Shown here one piece after another: positions 1-8,102 of a stretch of DNA of 38,392 bases. Source of the DNA: Actinomycetes bacterium (GTDB lineage Bacteria; Actinomycetota; Actinomycetes; Mycobacteriales; Mycobacteriaceae); the NCBI GenBank assembly GCA_023461275.1, contig JAEYMI010000009.1, positions 1 through 38,392 on the forward strand, written 5' to 3'. The notes beneath the pieces were generated by a model. The model worked only from the letters and a program-made list of their open reading frames with translations, was not told the origin of the DNA and searched no databases. Position 1 is the first letter of the stretch, and each line of letters opens with the position of its first letter. Position numbers and translations under genes: made by a program.

Positions 1-253
1 TCCCACGGCAAGACCCCATGTTGCGAAAGGAAAACCGCCCGTGAGCGGGCCACCATTGACGTAGTGGTCACGGTCCGCGTAGCTGGGCGCATTTCCCACG
101 GCAAGACCCCATGTTGCGAAAGGAAAACCGCCCGTGAGCGGGCCACCATTGACGTAGTGGTCACGGTCCCGCGTTGCTGGGTGCATTTCCCACGGCAAGA
201 CCCCATGTTGCGAAAGGAAAACCGCCCGTGAGCGGGCCACCATTGACGTAGTG
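1..253. repeat. Tandem ~94-bp repeats, two full copies and one partial
   Basis: Copies start at 1, 94 and 188, each with TCCCACGGCAAGACCCCATG. The first two are 93 and 94 bases long; the third stops after about 66 bases at 253. Copies are nearly identical, the differences falling mostly in the last 25 bases. Each copy holds a 5-bp hairpin (GCCCG, loop TGAG, CGGGC). In the third copy the junction forms a perfect 8-bp inverted repeat (CCATTGAC, loop GTAGT, GTCAATGG, about 239-259). The array begins exactly at the window edge, so more copies may lie upstream. It lies 3' of the minus-strand operon. There is no coding signal. Confidence 0.9.
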
Positions 254-287
254 TCAATGGCTTCACGCTCCCGGGCGGATTCCGACG

Positions 288-303
288 CCGGTCGCTAGAC
301 CGG
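288..303 (-). terminator. Hairpin just after the operon's last stop codon
   Basis: A perfect 6-bp stem (CCGGTC / GACCGG) with a GCTA loop lies one base beyond the stop codon at 305-307 of the minus-strand gene. There is no U-tract, as is common for actinobacterial terminators. Position and symmetry support termination of the operon reading from 4799 to 305; function is inferred. Confidence 0.5.
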
Positions 304-304
304 G

Positions 305-1453
305 CTACAGGAAGGAGTCCTTTCCGCTCAGTCCGTAGCGGGGGTGATCGCCGATGACGATGGATTCGAAGATCCCGTAGCCGCTGGCGTCGCCCTCCTG
401 GTTGCGGATCACGCAGTCGCGCAACTGATGTGCCTCCAGCAGGGTGTCGCGGTCGGTCATGTCGGCGTACCGCTCACCGTCGACGAAGTCCACGCCGTTG
501 TAGGCGCCGTGCCTTCCGCCCTTGAAGCCGAAGTAGAGGGCGGTGCCGAGATGGAACCCGGTGTCGGACACCGGCGCGATCTCGACGGTACGTTGCTTGC
601 CCCAACCGGCGTCGAAGGTCATGGTGCCGCCGAGGATTCGTCGGGTGGCCGGGTCGTACTTGAGGTCGTCGGTGACACCGTGCAGCGGCTCCTGCCGGCC
701 GTCGGCGTGATTGACGTAACCGGAGAAGTAGTGCACCTCACCGTCGACCCACTGCAGGTAATGGTGGATCTCGTACGGATCACTGCCGTCGGCCGGCTGG
801 AAGAACATCGGACTCCACGTCAGGATGAAGTTCTCGTTCATCCGGTTGGGCGCCTTGATATCCGGAGCCGGCTCACCGACGTCCATCCGGACACCCCACG
901 AACGGTCGCGGTAGCCGAGCCAGGTGTCGTCGGTGATCTCGATTCGCTCGTCGTCGATCTTCAACCATCCGGAGACGGTGCAGATCTGATGGAAACGACG
1001 AAGATCGGACGCGATGCGGAAGCCGTCGCTACCCCGCTGTGCGTCCTTGCGTTCGAGGAAGGGCACCATGATCGGCGTGATGGTGACGTCGAAGCTGATC
1101 GGCTGAACATCGTTCTCGCGCAACACCGCCCGAATCTTGCGCATCGGTTCGATGATCTCGTATTCGAGCGGGCCGACGCCGGTGCGCTGCGGATCGAGGT
1201 CGAGTTCGGAACTGGCCCGGACGGTGATCTGCTCGACGCCGCGGGAGACGCCGGCGAAGCCGTCGATCACGTTGCGGTTGTGGTACTTCCCGAGTCCGAA
1301 ATCGATCTGGACCGAGCCGTCCTTGGCGAACAGTGACAGCCACACCTTCTCGGTCCAGGAGACGTCGGATTGCGAGACAGTGGCGAAGGTTTCGGGTGTC
1401 TGATGGATGAGGTAGTCGTCGGCCGGGGTGACCAATTGCATGGGGTGGCGCAT
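305..1453 (-). CDS. CrtC/AttH-like (DUF7064/DUF7065-type) protein
   Basis: A 382-residue protein with no signal peptide or membrane segment. A central RDRSWGVR motif (about residues 182-189) matches the RDHSWG signature of the beta-rich AttH / hydroxyneurosporene hydratase (CrtC) / DUF7064-7065 group, whose members bind hydrophobic ligands and whose activity is mostly unknown. The ATG at 1451-1453 follows AAAGGA at 7-bp spacing. It is the last gene of the minus-strand operon, 33 bases after the swivel-fusion gene, and ends in a hairpin. In actinobacteria such proteins often accompany terpenoid or steroid catabolic genes, so a role in handling a hydrophobic substrate or intermediate is possible but inferred. 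No catalytic function is assigned. Confidence 0.6.
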   Translation of the reverse strand: MRHPMQLVTPADDYLIHQTPETFATVSQSDVSWTEKVWLSLFAKDGSVQIDFGLGKYHNRNVIDGFAGVSRGVEQITVRASSELDLDPQRTGVGPLEYEIIEPMRKIRAVLRENDVQPISFDVTITPIMVPFLERKDAQRGSDGFRIASDLRRFHQICTVSGWLKIDDERIEITDDTWLGYRDRSWGVRMDVGEPAPDIKAPNRMNENFILTWSPMFFQPADGSDPYEIHHYLQWVDGEVHYFSGYVNHADGRQEPLHGVTDDLKYDPATRRILGGTMTFDAGWGKQRTVEIAPVSDTGFHLGTALYFGFKGGRHGAYNGVDFVDGERYADMTDRDTLLEAHQLRDCVIRNQEGDASGYGIFESIVIGDHPRYGLSGKDSFL

Positions 1454-1486
1454 GGTGAATTTCCTTTTCTGGGTTGGTCGATGTGG

Positions 1487-3226
1487 TCAGTTGTCAATCG
1501 GGCGAAGGCCAGTGAAGGCGCTGGGCCTCTCGTGACCGACAAGTGCGCCACCGAAGATCACGGCGGCCTGGTCGTCGTTGCCGAGCGGATCGGGGAGTAG
1601 CGCACGAGTGCGGTCGGAGATAGCCCACTCGATGCGGTCCTCGGCTCCGGCCAGACGCGCGAAGGGCCGCAGTCCGAAGGAATACATCTCGGCGGCAGCG
1701 AGAATGCGGTCCTCGCGATCCATCGCGCTGAAGGCTTGATACAGCTTGAGGTGTTCTGCTCCTACTGCTGCGGCCAGATCGGCCCAACGATCCGGGGCGA
1801 GCACTTCATCGGTCCCATCCGCGTGGTGGCCGATCACGACCGCCTCGGTGACCGTCGCAAGAAACTGGTCGGGCTCGGTGAAAGTTGTTCCCCAGTCGTT
1901 GATCTCGAAGTCGGTGAACACATCTGTCGGGAAGGTCAGCACCAAGGTGACGCCGGACAACCCCGGGTCGCTGTCGTGGGCCCAGCGGTAGCCGAAGGCT
2001 CCCGCATCGAGACTCAGAAAGTCGCGCACCAGTGTTGCGGTGTGCTCACCGTCAGGGTAGGGGCCGTTGTCGCAGATACCCACTCGGGAATCGGTGAAGT
2101 ACATGAAGCAGTAGCCCGAAAGCGCCGCGTTCAGTGTCTGCAGTTCCTTGCGTGTTGCGGACTCGAGAGGAGCGAGTGAGCCACGCAGATCTCTGACTGT
2201 CCCATCGTCGAGGTAGCGATTGGTGAACCCGGCGTCCTTGTAGTCGAGAGTCCCGTCACCACGGTGCGCAAGGGTGAGACGCCGCCAGAAGTCGACGACG
2301 GTTCGCACATCCTCGAGGTCATCGGATGGGTCGAGAGCACCCATTCCGATCAGCAGTTCGCGACCGCACAGGTAGTGGTAGCCGACCATCCAGATCCACA
2401 GGGGGCTCACCAGGCCGGGCTGCTCTCGCAGGCGTCGCCCTATCTCCTCGGCAGGCATCGCGGCGTCAATGATCCGAACCCGTTCGGGATAGGTGTGATA
2501 GTCCTCGATCACCGACATCGAGATGTACGGCATCATCGGGAAGATCTCCGACGTGAATCCGGAGCGGCGGGTCATCTCGGGCTTGAATGCTCGCCCCATG
2601 TGCAGGATCAGATCGTTGAGCTCGTTGTCGGACAACGACTCCGAGCACAACTGGCGCACTGTGTCGGCGGTGACCGACGCGGGGAATGGCTTGCACCCGA
2701 TCTCGTCTCCCACCGTCCGCACATAGTTCCACCAATCAGCGCGCGCATCACCGGTGGTGTCGTGGGTGTACGGGCGACCCGCCGGGTCGGCGGCGTCGCC
2801 TGGTGCGACCGTCTCTGCTACCTGTTCGGCGACGGTCTGTACTGATTCCGCGACATCCGACTCCAGTACGGGTTCCAGAAAGCCCTCGCCGGCAGGGGAA
2901 CTGGTGAGGCGGATCCGGTCGCCATCTGTTGGTTGCCATCCCTGCAGATCGACCGCGAGCAGGCAGGGCACGCCGTACTCCCGTGACACGATGGCCAGAT
3001 GCGAACGGGTGGTGCCCGACGTGCAGACGATCCCGCCCAGTCGGCCGAGGATGGGTGACAGGAAGGTGGTGCCGCCTGATTCGACGACTGCGATGACCTC
3101 GCTGAGGTCATCCTCGAACACGGCGATGACATCACTGGGATCTCGGAAGTTGTGGACGCGACCGTTCGCGGAACCGAATGCGTGCGAGCTGATTCCGAGG
3201 TAGCGGGTGACTGAGTGCGTGGTCAT
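1487..3226 (-). CDS. Phosphohistidine swivel domain fused to unknown substrate-module protein
   Basis: A 579-residue protein. Residues about 35-110 form a PEP-utilising-enzyme mobile (swivel) domain; the motif TSGTTRSHLAIVSREYGVPC places the phospho-accepting histidine at His76. Residues about 170-579 are homologous to the separate proteins at 3226-4422 and 6591-8102: all share an ESELFxMNxY-like stretch, a Y/L..GRE motif and a CRxGI..(D/N)xGPY segment. I do not recognise the fold of this half; it is not the PEP/pyruvate TIM barrel. The reading frame extends upstream to 3397, but the ATG at 3224-3226 overlaps the previous stop (TGATG) and starts just ahead of the swivel domain, so I chose it. 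The fusion shows the two modules work together. The likely role (inferred) is to carry a phosphoryl group and present it to a bound substrate. Confidence 0.75.
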   Translation of the reverse strand: MTTHSVTRYLGISSHAFGSANGRVHNFRDPSDVIAVFEDDLSEVIAVVESGGTTFLSPILGRLGGIVCTSGTTRSHLAIVSREYGVPCLLAVDLQGWQPTDGDRIRLTSSPAGEGFLEPVLESDVAESVQTVAEQVAETVAPGDAADPAGRPYTHDTTGDARADWWNYVRTVGDEIGCKPFPASVTADTVRQLCSESLSDNELNDLILHMGRAFKPEMTRRSGFTSEIFPMMPYISMSVIEDYHTYPERVRIIDAAMPAEEIGRRLREQPGLVSPLWIWMVGYHYLCGRELLIGMGALDPSDDLEDVRTVVDFWRRLTLAHRGDGTLDYKDAGFTNRYLDDGTVRDLRGSLAPLESATRKELQTLNAALSGYCFMYFTDSRVGICDNGPYPDGEHTATLVRDFLSLDAGAFGYRWAHDSDPGLSGVTLVLTFPTDVFTDFEINDWGTTFTEPDQFLATVTEAVVIGHHADGTDEVLAPDRWADLAAAVGAEHLKLYQAFSAMDREDRILAAAEMYSFGLRPFARLAGAEDRIEWAISDRTRALLPDPLGNDDQAAVIFGGALVGHERPSAFTGLRPIDN

Positions 3227-4422
3227 CAGGCACCCCCGCCGATGGGCCGGAAGCAGCTGTCGCGTTCGGCCGGCACGAAGATGCCGCCGATCAACGCCAG
3301 TGCGGTATCCGAATCGCTGAATCGTGTGTAGGAGTCGACGATGGACGGGCTGATGGCCCAATCGATTTCGTCGTAGCAGCCGGCAACTCTGGCCCACGCC
3401 TTGAGCTTCCAGCTGTACATCTCGGTGGCGTAGAGGTTGCGCTCCTCGGGATCGGTGTCGGCCAGCCGGGCGTACAGGGCGCGGTGCGCCTTGCGGATGT
3501 GCGCGGTCAGGTCAGCGACCTCATCTTGCCCGAGAGCTCGCAGGTTGCCGTCGCGTACCGCGAAGACACGTGCGGCAACGACGTCGGAGAGGTAGTCGCT
3601 GGGAGTGAACCAGGCTGTGCCCCAGACATTGTTGTCCATCCGCACCGTGTTCGGCAGGCGGTAGGCGATGACGAAGTTGTGCTCGGGCAGGGTGTCACGG
3701 ATGCCGTCGAGCCACTCGAAGTCGCCGACGCCGTCGCAGCACAGTTCGCGAAGCGCGAGGAAAGTTCCGTCGCCGAGATCGTAGGGTCCGGTGTCGCAGA
3801 CTGCGGTCCGGGCGTCGCAGTTCTCCAGGAACGCGTACGCGGTGAGCCGGGCAGCGAACTTCCGCAGCGTTGCGGTTGTGGTCGGATTGTTCGGTTCCAG
3901 TTGCGCCACAATCGAAGACAAGAGCTCGTCGTCGACGACGTGTGAGCTGTCGGTGGGATCGGCATCCATGTTGTACAGCACGTTGTCGGTGCGCATCGCG
4001 ATGGTGGCGCGCCGCCAGAACCGCAGGACCTCGAGCTGGTCGTCGAGTCCCTGGCTCAGGCCGTTCTCGCCGAGGTCCACATACAGCTCGCGGCCGGTCA
4101 GGTAGTGCAGTGGCATCGCTGCGAGGTTGATGAAGCTGCGCTTGGAGCCGATCGGAAGTCCCTTGCGCACCAACTCTTCCGGTGTTCCGTACTGCGAGAT
4201 GGTGCGGATGCGCTCGGGCACGCGAAGGTAGTCCTCCATCATCGACATGATGATGTAGGTGTTCATACCGAACAGTTCGGACTCGAAGACGGTGCGCCTG
4301 GCCAATTCCGACTTGTAGGCGCGTCCACCCTCCAGGACGAGCTCGTTCCATTCCTCAAGTGTCGGTTCGTAATCCGGATCGGTCAGCAGACGGGTGTGCT
4401 GGGAGACGGCGCCGGCGGTCAT
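3226..4422 (-). CDS. Unknown substrate-module protein, partner of swivel domain
   Basis: A 398-residue cytosolic protein, paralogous to residues 170-579 of the downstream fusion and to the 503-residue protein at 6591-8102. Shared landmarks are ARRTVFESELFGMNTY near residue 40-55, YLTGRELYVDLG near 110, and YAFLENCDARTAVCDTGPYDLGD near 200. The conserved acidic, Arg, Cys/His and GPY residues suggest an active or binding site. The family is not recognised. The ATG overlaps the stop of the upstream swivel-domain gene by four bases (ATGA), so the pair is translationally coupled and probably forms a complex. By analogy with phenylphosphate synthase and rifampicin phosphotransferase, where a swivelling histidine domain shuttles phosphate from an ATP domain to a substrate domain, this protein is the candidate substrate domain; that is inference. 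Confidence 0.7.
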   Translation of the reverse strand: MTAGAVSQHTRLLTDPDYEPTLEEWNELVLEGGRAYKSELARRTVFESELFGMNTYIIMSMMEDYLRVPERIRTISQYGTPEELVRKGLPIGSKRSFINLAAMPLHYLTGRELYVDLGENGLSQGLDDQLEVLRFWRRATIAMRTDNVLYNMDADPTDSSHVVDDELLSSIVAQLEPNNPTTTATLRKFAARLTAYAFLENCDARTAVCDTGPYDLGDGTFLALRELCCDGVGDFEWLDGIRDTLPEHNFVIAYRLPNTVRMDNNVWGTAWFTPSDYLSDVVAARVFAVRDGNLRALGQDEVADLTAHIRKAHRALYARLADTDPEERNLYATEMYSWKLKAWARVAGCYDEIDWAISPSIVDSYTRFSDSDTALALIGGIFVPAERDSCFRPIGGGA

Positions 4423-4799
4423 GCGGTCACCGCCGGGGTGCTGACGATGTCGATGGTGGCCACTTCGGCATCGCCGAGGCCGAGGCGAACCTGGGCACCA
4501 TCGGGGATATCAGTGCCGATCTCGGCGACCAGCACACACGGCACGGCTGATTCGCGCGACAGGATGGCCAGATGTGATTCACGGCTGCCGGCGGTACAGA
4601 CGATGGCCTTGAGGTCGGGGAGGATGGGGGACAGGAATGTCATGCCGCCCTTGTGTACGAAGGCGATGGTGTCCTCCAGGTCATCGTCGTCGATGTCGAG
4701 GACGTCGGAGGTGTCTTCGAACCAGCGGGCAGTACCCGAAAGATCGTCAGTGGCAAAGAGATTGACGCCGGTTCCGGCGTGGCTGGGCGAGTCGGACAT
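4419..4799 (-). CDS. Stand-alone PEP-utiliser-type phosphohistidine swivel protein
   Basis: A 126-residue protein consisting almost only of the mobile domain of the PEP synthase/PPDK family. It has GGMTFLSPILPDL followed by CTAGSRESHLAILSRESAVPC, with His76 as the expected phospho-acceptor. It has no ATP-grasp domain, so phosphate must come from another protein, most simply the dikinase at 10205-11959. The ATG at 4797-4799 is preceded by AGAAGGGA at 11 bases; the frame runs back to a TTG at 4835, which has no better ribosome site. It is the first gene of the minus-strand operon, lies behind the operator candidate at 4868-4885, and is coupled by ATGA overlap to its partner. Confidence 0.8.
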   Translation of the reverse strand: MSDSPSHAGTGVNLFATDDLSGTARWFEDTSDVLDIDDDDLEDTIAFVHKGGMTFLSPILPDLKAIVCTAGSRESHLAILSRESAVPCVLVAEIGTDIPDGAQVRLGLGDAEVATIDIVSTPAVTA

Positions 4800-4867
4800 G
4801 GTGGGAGAAGTCCCTTCTGCAAATTGGATGACCAACGCAGAATATGAACCAGGTCACATTAAGGGGC

Positions 4868-4885
4868 AGTCCACCTAGGGGGACA
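4868..4885. promoter_or_regulatory. Operator candidate, copy 1
   Basis: AGTCCACCTAGGGGGACA is an imperfect palindrome centred on CTAG with GTCC/GGAC ends. Its reverse complement matches 17 of 18 bases at 5716-5733. It lies between the LuxR-type gene and the first gene of the minus-strand operon, upstream of the latter. Two matching copies ahead of two functionally linked operons suggest a binding site for the adjacent LuxR-type regulator; which protein binds is inferred. Confidence 0.65.
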
Positions 4886-4905
4886 GAATCGATTTCGCTA
4901 CCGAC

Positions 4906-5685
4906 TCAGAGCGTGGCGTCGCGGGCGATCAGGGCGAGCTCGAGGCGCGACTGACAGCCCGTCTGATGCAGGATGCGGGTGATGTACTTCTTGACCGAAT
5001 CCTCGGCAATGCAGAGGATTTCGGCGATCTTGGCATTGCTCTGTCCGTCGGCGACGAGCTTGACCACCTCGCGCTGCCGACCGGTCAGGCTGCGCACCGC
5101 TTGCAGCGCGGGCTCCACCGGCAGTCGTTTGGTCACCGGTGCCAGTTGCTGACCGACCAGGCGCAGCACACCGATCTCGTGTGGACCCAACTCGTTCTCG
5201 GAGCGGCCGAACAGTCCGACCAACGCGGTGCGCCCGCCCGCCAGGGGTAGCCGCATGGCCGCCGCGGACCCGACATTCCACCGTTCGTGCAGAAAGTGGT
5301 GGACGTAGGCATCGGACGATGCCGGCAATCGGCGCTGACTCTCGAGTTCGTCGAGCGAGGAAACCGACGACGTCAACAACTGTCGGACTGCGGCGGGCGA
5401 GCCGAACACGTCGTGAGATGCCCAGCGCTCCTGGTACTCCGGCAGCATCTTGGCGGTGGCACCTGCGGTGAGCGGCGAGTGATCCTCGAACACCAGATGA
5501 AATGTTGAACCGGAGAAGAAGGACACGTTCACCACGTCGAGTTTCTGGCACAGCGACTCCACGAGTGACTCGCGGAACTCGGCCAGCGTCGAGGCGTCGT
5601 GGCAACCGGAGATGATCTCGTAGGCCCGTCGGTAGTCGTCGACGTCGAGGATCGCGGGCGGCGCCCACTGGGTATTTGGTGTCAT
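4906..5685 (-). CDS. LuxR-family transcriptional regulator with GAF-like sensor region
   Basis: A 259-residue protein. The last 60 residues are a LuxR/GerE helix-turn-helix (LTGRQREVVKLVADGQSNAKIAEILCI, then VKKYITRILHQTG). Residues about 30-185 look like a GAF-type ligand-sensing region; no receiver-domain aspartate pattern is seen, so this is not a classical response regulator. The ATG at 5683-5685 has an ideal AAGGAG at 7 bases; an upstream in-frame GTG at 5688 is less likely. It lies between the two catabolic operons and is divergent from the plus-strand one. It is the obvious candidate to bind the paired 18-bp near-palindromes at 4868-4885 and 5716-5733. An effector such as the substrate or a pathway intermediate is inferred. 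Confidence 0.85.
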   Translation of the reverse strand: MTPNTQWAPPAILDVDDYRRAYEIISGCHDASTLAEFRESLVESLCQKLDVVNVSFFSGSTFHLVFEDHSPLTAGATAKMLPEYQERWASHDVFGSPAAVRQLLTSSVSSLDELESQRRLPASSDAYVHHFLHERWNVGSAAAMRLPLAGGRTALVGLFGRSENELGPHEIGVLRLVGQQLAPVTKRLPVEPALQAVRSLTGRQREVVKLVADGQSNAKIAEILCIAEDSVKKYITRILHQTGCQSRLELALIARDATL

Positions 5686-5715
5686 CACAGAACTCCTTCG
5701 GCGATGCTCACAAAG

Positions 5716-5733
5716 TGTCCCCCTATGTGGACT
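5716..5733. promoter_or_regulatory. Operator candidate, copy 2
   Basis: TGTCCCCCTATGTGGACT lies in the 169-bp divergent region between the LuxR-type gene and the plus-strand operon. It differs at one of 18 bases from the reverse complement of 4868-4885. Just downstream, TACATCAC occurs twice (5733-5740 and 5762-5769, 29 bases apart), possibly further activator contacts. No confident -35/-10 pair could be chosen. Confidence 0.65.
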
Positions 5734-5854
5734 ACATCACATCACGCTGCGCTCCTAGGTTTACATCACGCCCGATGGAAGTGCCAGACGCACGCCTGCG
5801 ACCTGCGCAGATACGGCTGGGCGCGCATATACCGCTTCACAACCAGGAGTCAGC

Positions 5855-6577
5855 ATGCCGCAGTCGGACACCACGGGGGCCATCACCGCACCCAAGTGGG
5901 GAGGGGTCGAGACGCTCCCCCTGCCCAACCGTTACAACACCGCCATCCGGGCGCTCGTCGCCAAGCGCGCCGCCGAGCTCGACTTCCGGTGGAGTCGCGA
6001 TGTCTTTGCCAAGTCCACGGATTTATTCGACGCCGACGATGCCGCGGCCCTGGAGCAAGAGGTTCTCGACAGCGGCTATCGCTTCGAGTTCTCGGCGACC
6101 GCTTCGCTGGACTCCGAACCCGATAAGTACCGCCGACCCGATGCCGGCGAAAAGGCATTTGTCGCCGATCAGGAATCGGGGGGTCAACCGTTGTTCGGTC
6201 GCGGTGACAACGTCCTGGCAACCACCACGAACACAGTCGGGACGGTCCTGCGGATCTCGGCGATCGAGCAAGTCATGGACCTGCTCGTCGGAGGCGTCCC
6301 GGAGAACATCATCGCCGTCATCGACGACTCCGGCGGCACGCTCACCGCACCGATCCTCGAAGGCTTCCACGGCGTCATCTGCCTTGGCGGTACCGTCCGT
6401 TCGCACCTGGGCATCCTGGCCCGCGAGTACGGCGTGCCGACGCTGATGAACTGCCGGATCGACGGCCTCAACGATGGTGACCGCGTCGAGATCGAAACCA
6501 CCGCAACACCTCCGGCGGCCGACGCCTACGAGACCGGCGACACCGGCCACGCCCGTATCTGGAAACTCGAGAACTAG
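5855..6577 (+). CDS. Phosphohistidine swivel protein with N-terminal extension
   Basis: A 240-residue protein. Residues about 110-220 are a PEP-utiliser mobile domain (SGGTLTAPILEG, then CLGGTVRSHLGILAREYGVP), with His184 as the expected phospho-acceptor. The first 110 residues are an extension, rich in charged residues, that the 126-residue paralogue at 4419-4799 lacks; I do not recognise it. There is no ATP-binding domain. The ATG follows AGGAGTCAGC, a good ribosome site. It is the first gene of the plus-strand catabolic operon and is followed 13 bases later by its substrate-module partner, repeating the swivel/partner pairing of the minus-strand operon. Its phosphate donor is probably the dikinase at 10205-11959 (inference). 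Confidence 0.8.
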   Translation: MPQSDTTGAITAPKWGGVETLPLPNRYNTAIRALVAKRAAELDFRWSRDVFAKSTDLFDADDAAALEQEVLDSGYRFEFSATASLDSEPDKYRRPDAGEKAFVADQESGGQPLFGRGDNVLATTTNTVGTVLRISAIEQVMDLLVGGVPENIIAVIDDSGGTLTAPILEGFHGVICLGGTVRSHLGILAREYGVPTLMNCRIDGLNDGDRVEIETTATPPAADAYETGDTGHARIWKLEN

Positions 6578-6590
6578 AAGGACCCACGAC

Positions 6591-8102
6591 ATGGCACGCG
6601 AACTCCGCTACACCGACCTGCTCGAATCAAACTCGTTCCTGCGCAACCTCAGTGACACCACCTACTGGCTGTGCATCACCCGAACGGTGCAGGAATCCAA
6701 ACTCTTCCCGATGAACCCGTACATGCTGCTGAGCTACCTCAACAGCTTCTACCGCCTTCCCACGTTGCTGCGAGAGATCGATTCCGTCACTCCCGCAGAG
6801 GAACTCGGAGACCGGGTCCGGGAATCCAGCTTCAAGGTGAACACCGTCAACGCCGCCTGGGGCATGCCCGCCTTCTACCTGCTGGGCCGCGAAATGCTCA
6901 TGTCGTGGGGCCTGATCCGGCCGCAGGACGCCGTCGAGGACGTGCTCGACGTCCTCGATTTCAGCCGTCGCTTCAACCTCTCCTACCACCGCAACGACGG
7001 CCACCTCACCAACAAGGAGTTCGGTGACCGCTCGCAGTTCCTGCCCGAACGCACCCTCGACGGGCTGCGCGACCAGCTCCACGGGGTCTCGGCGAACGAC
7101 CGCCTGCACACCGCGACGGTGAAACTGCTTGCCACCCTGTCGCAGTACGCCTTCCTCGCGCACTGTGAGTGCCGCATCGGCATCCACAACAGCGGCCCCT
7201 ACAACTGGGGCGACAACAAGCAGCTGCTCGTCCGCGACTTCTTCGACCTGTCCGAAGGCGACTACCCGTGGCTCGACGGCATCGCGGTCAGCCTCCCGCA
7301 CAACAACATCACCATCCCGATCGTCTTCAAGGACACCAACTTCCGACTCGTCGACGACTGGGCATCGTTCGAAGCCGAACCGAGCTACGACGCCGCCAAC
7401 ATCGCCGCGGTCGGCATGTACACCTCCGATCCGCTCACCGACGGCTACCTGCCCGTCGGGATGGAGAACGCCGAGGTCCTCGCCGAGACGATGGAGCACT
7501 ACCGCGAAATCCTGACCGAGGCCACCGCGGACCTGTGGAAGCGGATGGCCACCTGGTCGCGCGAGCAGATGATCGACGGTGGTGCACTCGTCTACTCCTC
7601 GGTCGGCAAGGACTTCGCCCACCTGGCCGGCACCTACCGGCAGAGCGACTGGTTCGAACTCGATGGTCGGGTCCAGCGATTCAAGACCCTGATGAACGAC
7701 GAGTTCGCCCGCGACTACCTCGCAGAGATGGTGGGGTTCATCGGATTCCCGCACCAGAAGTCCAACCCGTACTCGATGGCGCGCTACTCCGGCCTCAATC
7801 AGAACATGATGACGAGCCTGCCGTACTCGGTCCTCACCGACGACGACTACGCGCCGACCGTCGGCGCCGAGCTGTCGGGCTGGTCGAGCCTGGACGCCAA
7901 GACCTCCCTGTGGACCACCAGCGCAGGCCGGATCGGCATCGACGAATACAACAAGCGTGCACAGGGATTCAGCCCGACCATCCACGACCCCAAGTTCCGC
8001 TACCTCGACGACGAGTGGGTCAAGTGGAATCACGGTTCTGACCTGGCCGGTGAGCTGTACCAGATCAGCCGGCCGCACGGACCTCAGGATCGGGCGCTGT
8101 GA
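6591..8102 (+). CDS. Unknown substrate-module protein (long form)
   Basis: A 503-residue soluble protein, the longest of three paralogues (others at 3226-4422 and in the C-terminal part of 1487-3226). Shared landmarks are TVQESKLFPMNPYML near residue 30-45, FYLLGREMLMSWG near 95, and CECRIGIHNSGPYNWGDNK near 190-208. The C-terminal 120 residues have no counterpart in the other two. The fold and family are not recognised, and nothing resembles the PEP/pyruvate-binding barrel. The ATG at 6591 follows AGAAGGA; the frame is open upstream but overlaps the preceding gene. The stop overlaps the ligase start (GTGA). Its place directly after a swivel-domain gene supports a role as the phosphoryl-acceptor (substrate-binding) component; that is inferred. 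Confidence 0.7.
   Translation: MARELRYTDLLESNSFLRNLSDTTYWLCITRTVQESKLFPMNPYMLLSYLNSFYRLPTLLREIDSVTPAEELGDRVRESSFKVNTVNAAWGMPAFYLLGREMLMSWGLIRPQDAVEDVLDVLDFSRRFNLSYHRNDGHLTNKEFGDRSQFLPERTLDGLRDQLHGVSANDRLHTATVKLLATLSQYAFLAHCECRIGIHNSGPYNWGDNKQLLVRDFFDLSEGDYPWLDGIAVSLPHNNITIPIVFKDTNFRLVDDWASFEAEPSYDAANIAAVGMYTSDPLTDGYLPVGMENAEVLAETMEHYREILTEATADLWKRMATWSREQMIDGGALVYSSVGKDFAHLAGTYRQSDWFELDGRVQRFKTLMNDEFARDYLAEMVGFIGFPHQKSNPYSMARYSGLNQNMMTSLPYSVLTDDDYAPTVGAELSGWSSLDAKTSLWTTSAGRIGIDEYNKRAQGFSPTIHDPKFRYLDDEWVKWNHGSDLAGELYQISRPHGPQDRAL

Noticed and set aside
1..253. CRISPR array
   Set aside because: The units are about 94 bp and repeat almost entirely; there are no short repeats with unique spacers and no cas genes.
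344..1336. Long plus-strand frame opposite the CrtC-like gene
   Set aside because: It is a shadow caused by high-G+C codon bias; the minus-strand protein has family motifs and a ribosome site. The same reasoning removes the long frames at 6627-8078 (-), 10142-11449 (-) and 25588-27375 (+).
4419..4835. TTG start for the small swivel protein
   Set aside because: The ATG at 4797-4799 has a better-placed ribosome site, and the extra twelve residues add nothing recognisable.
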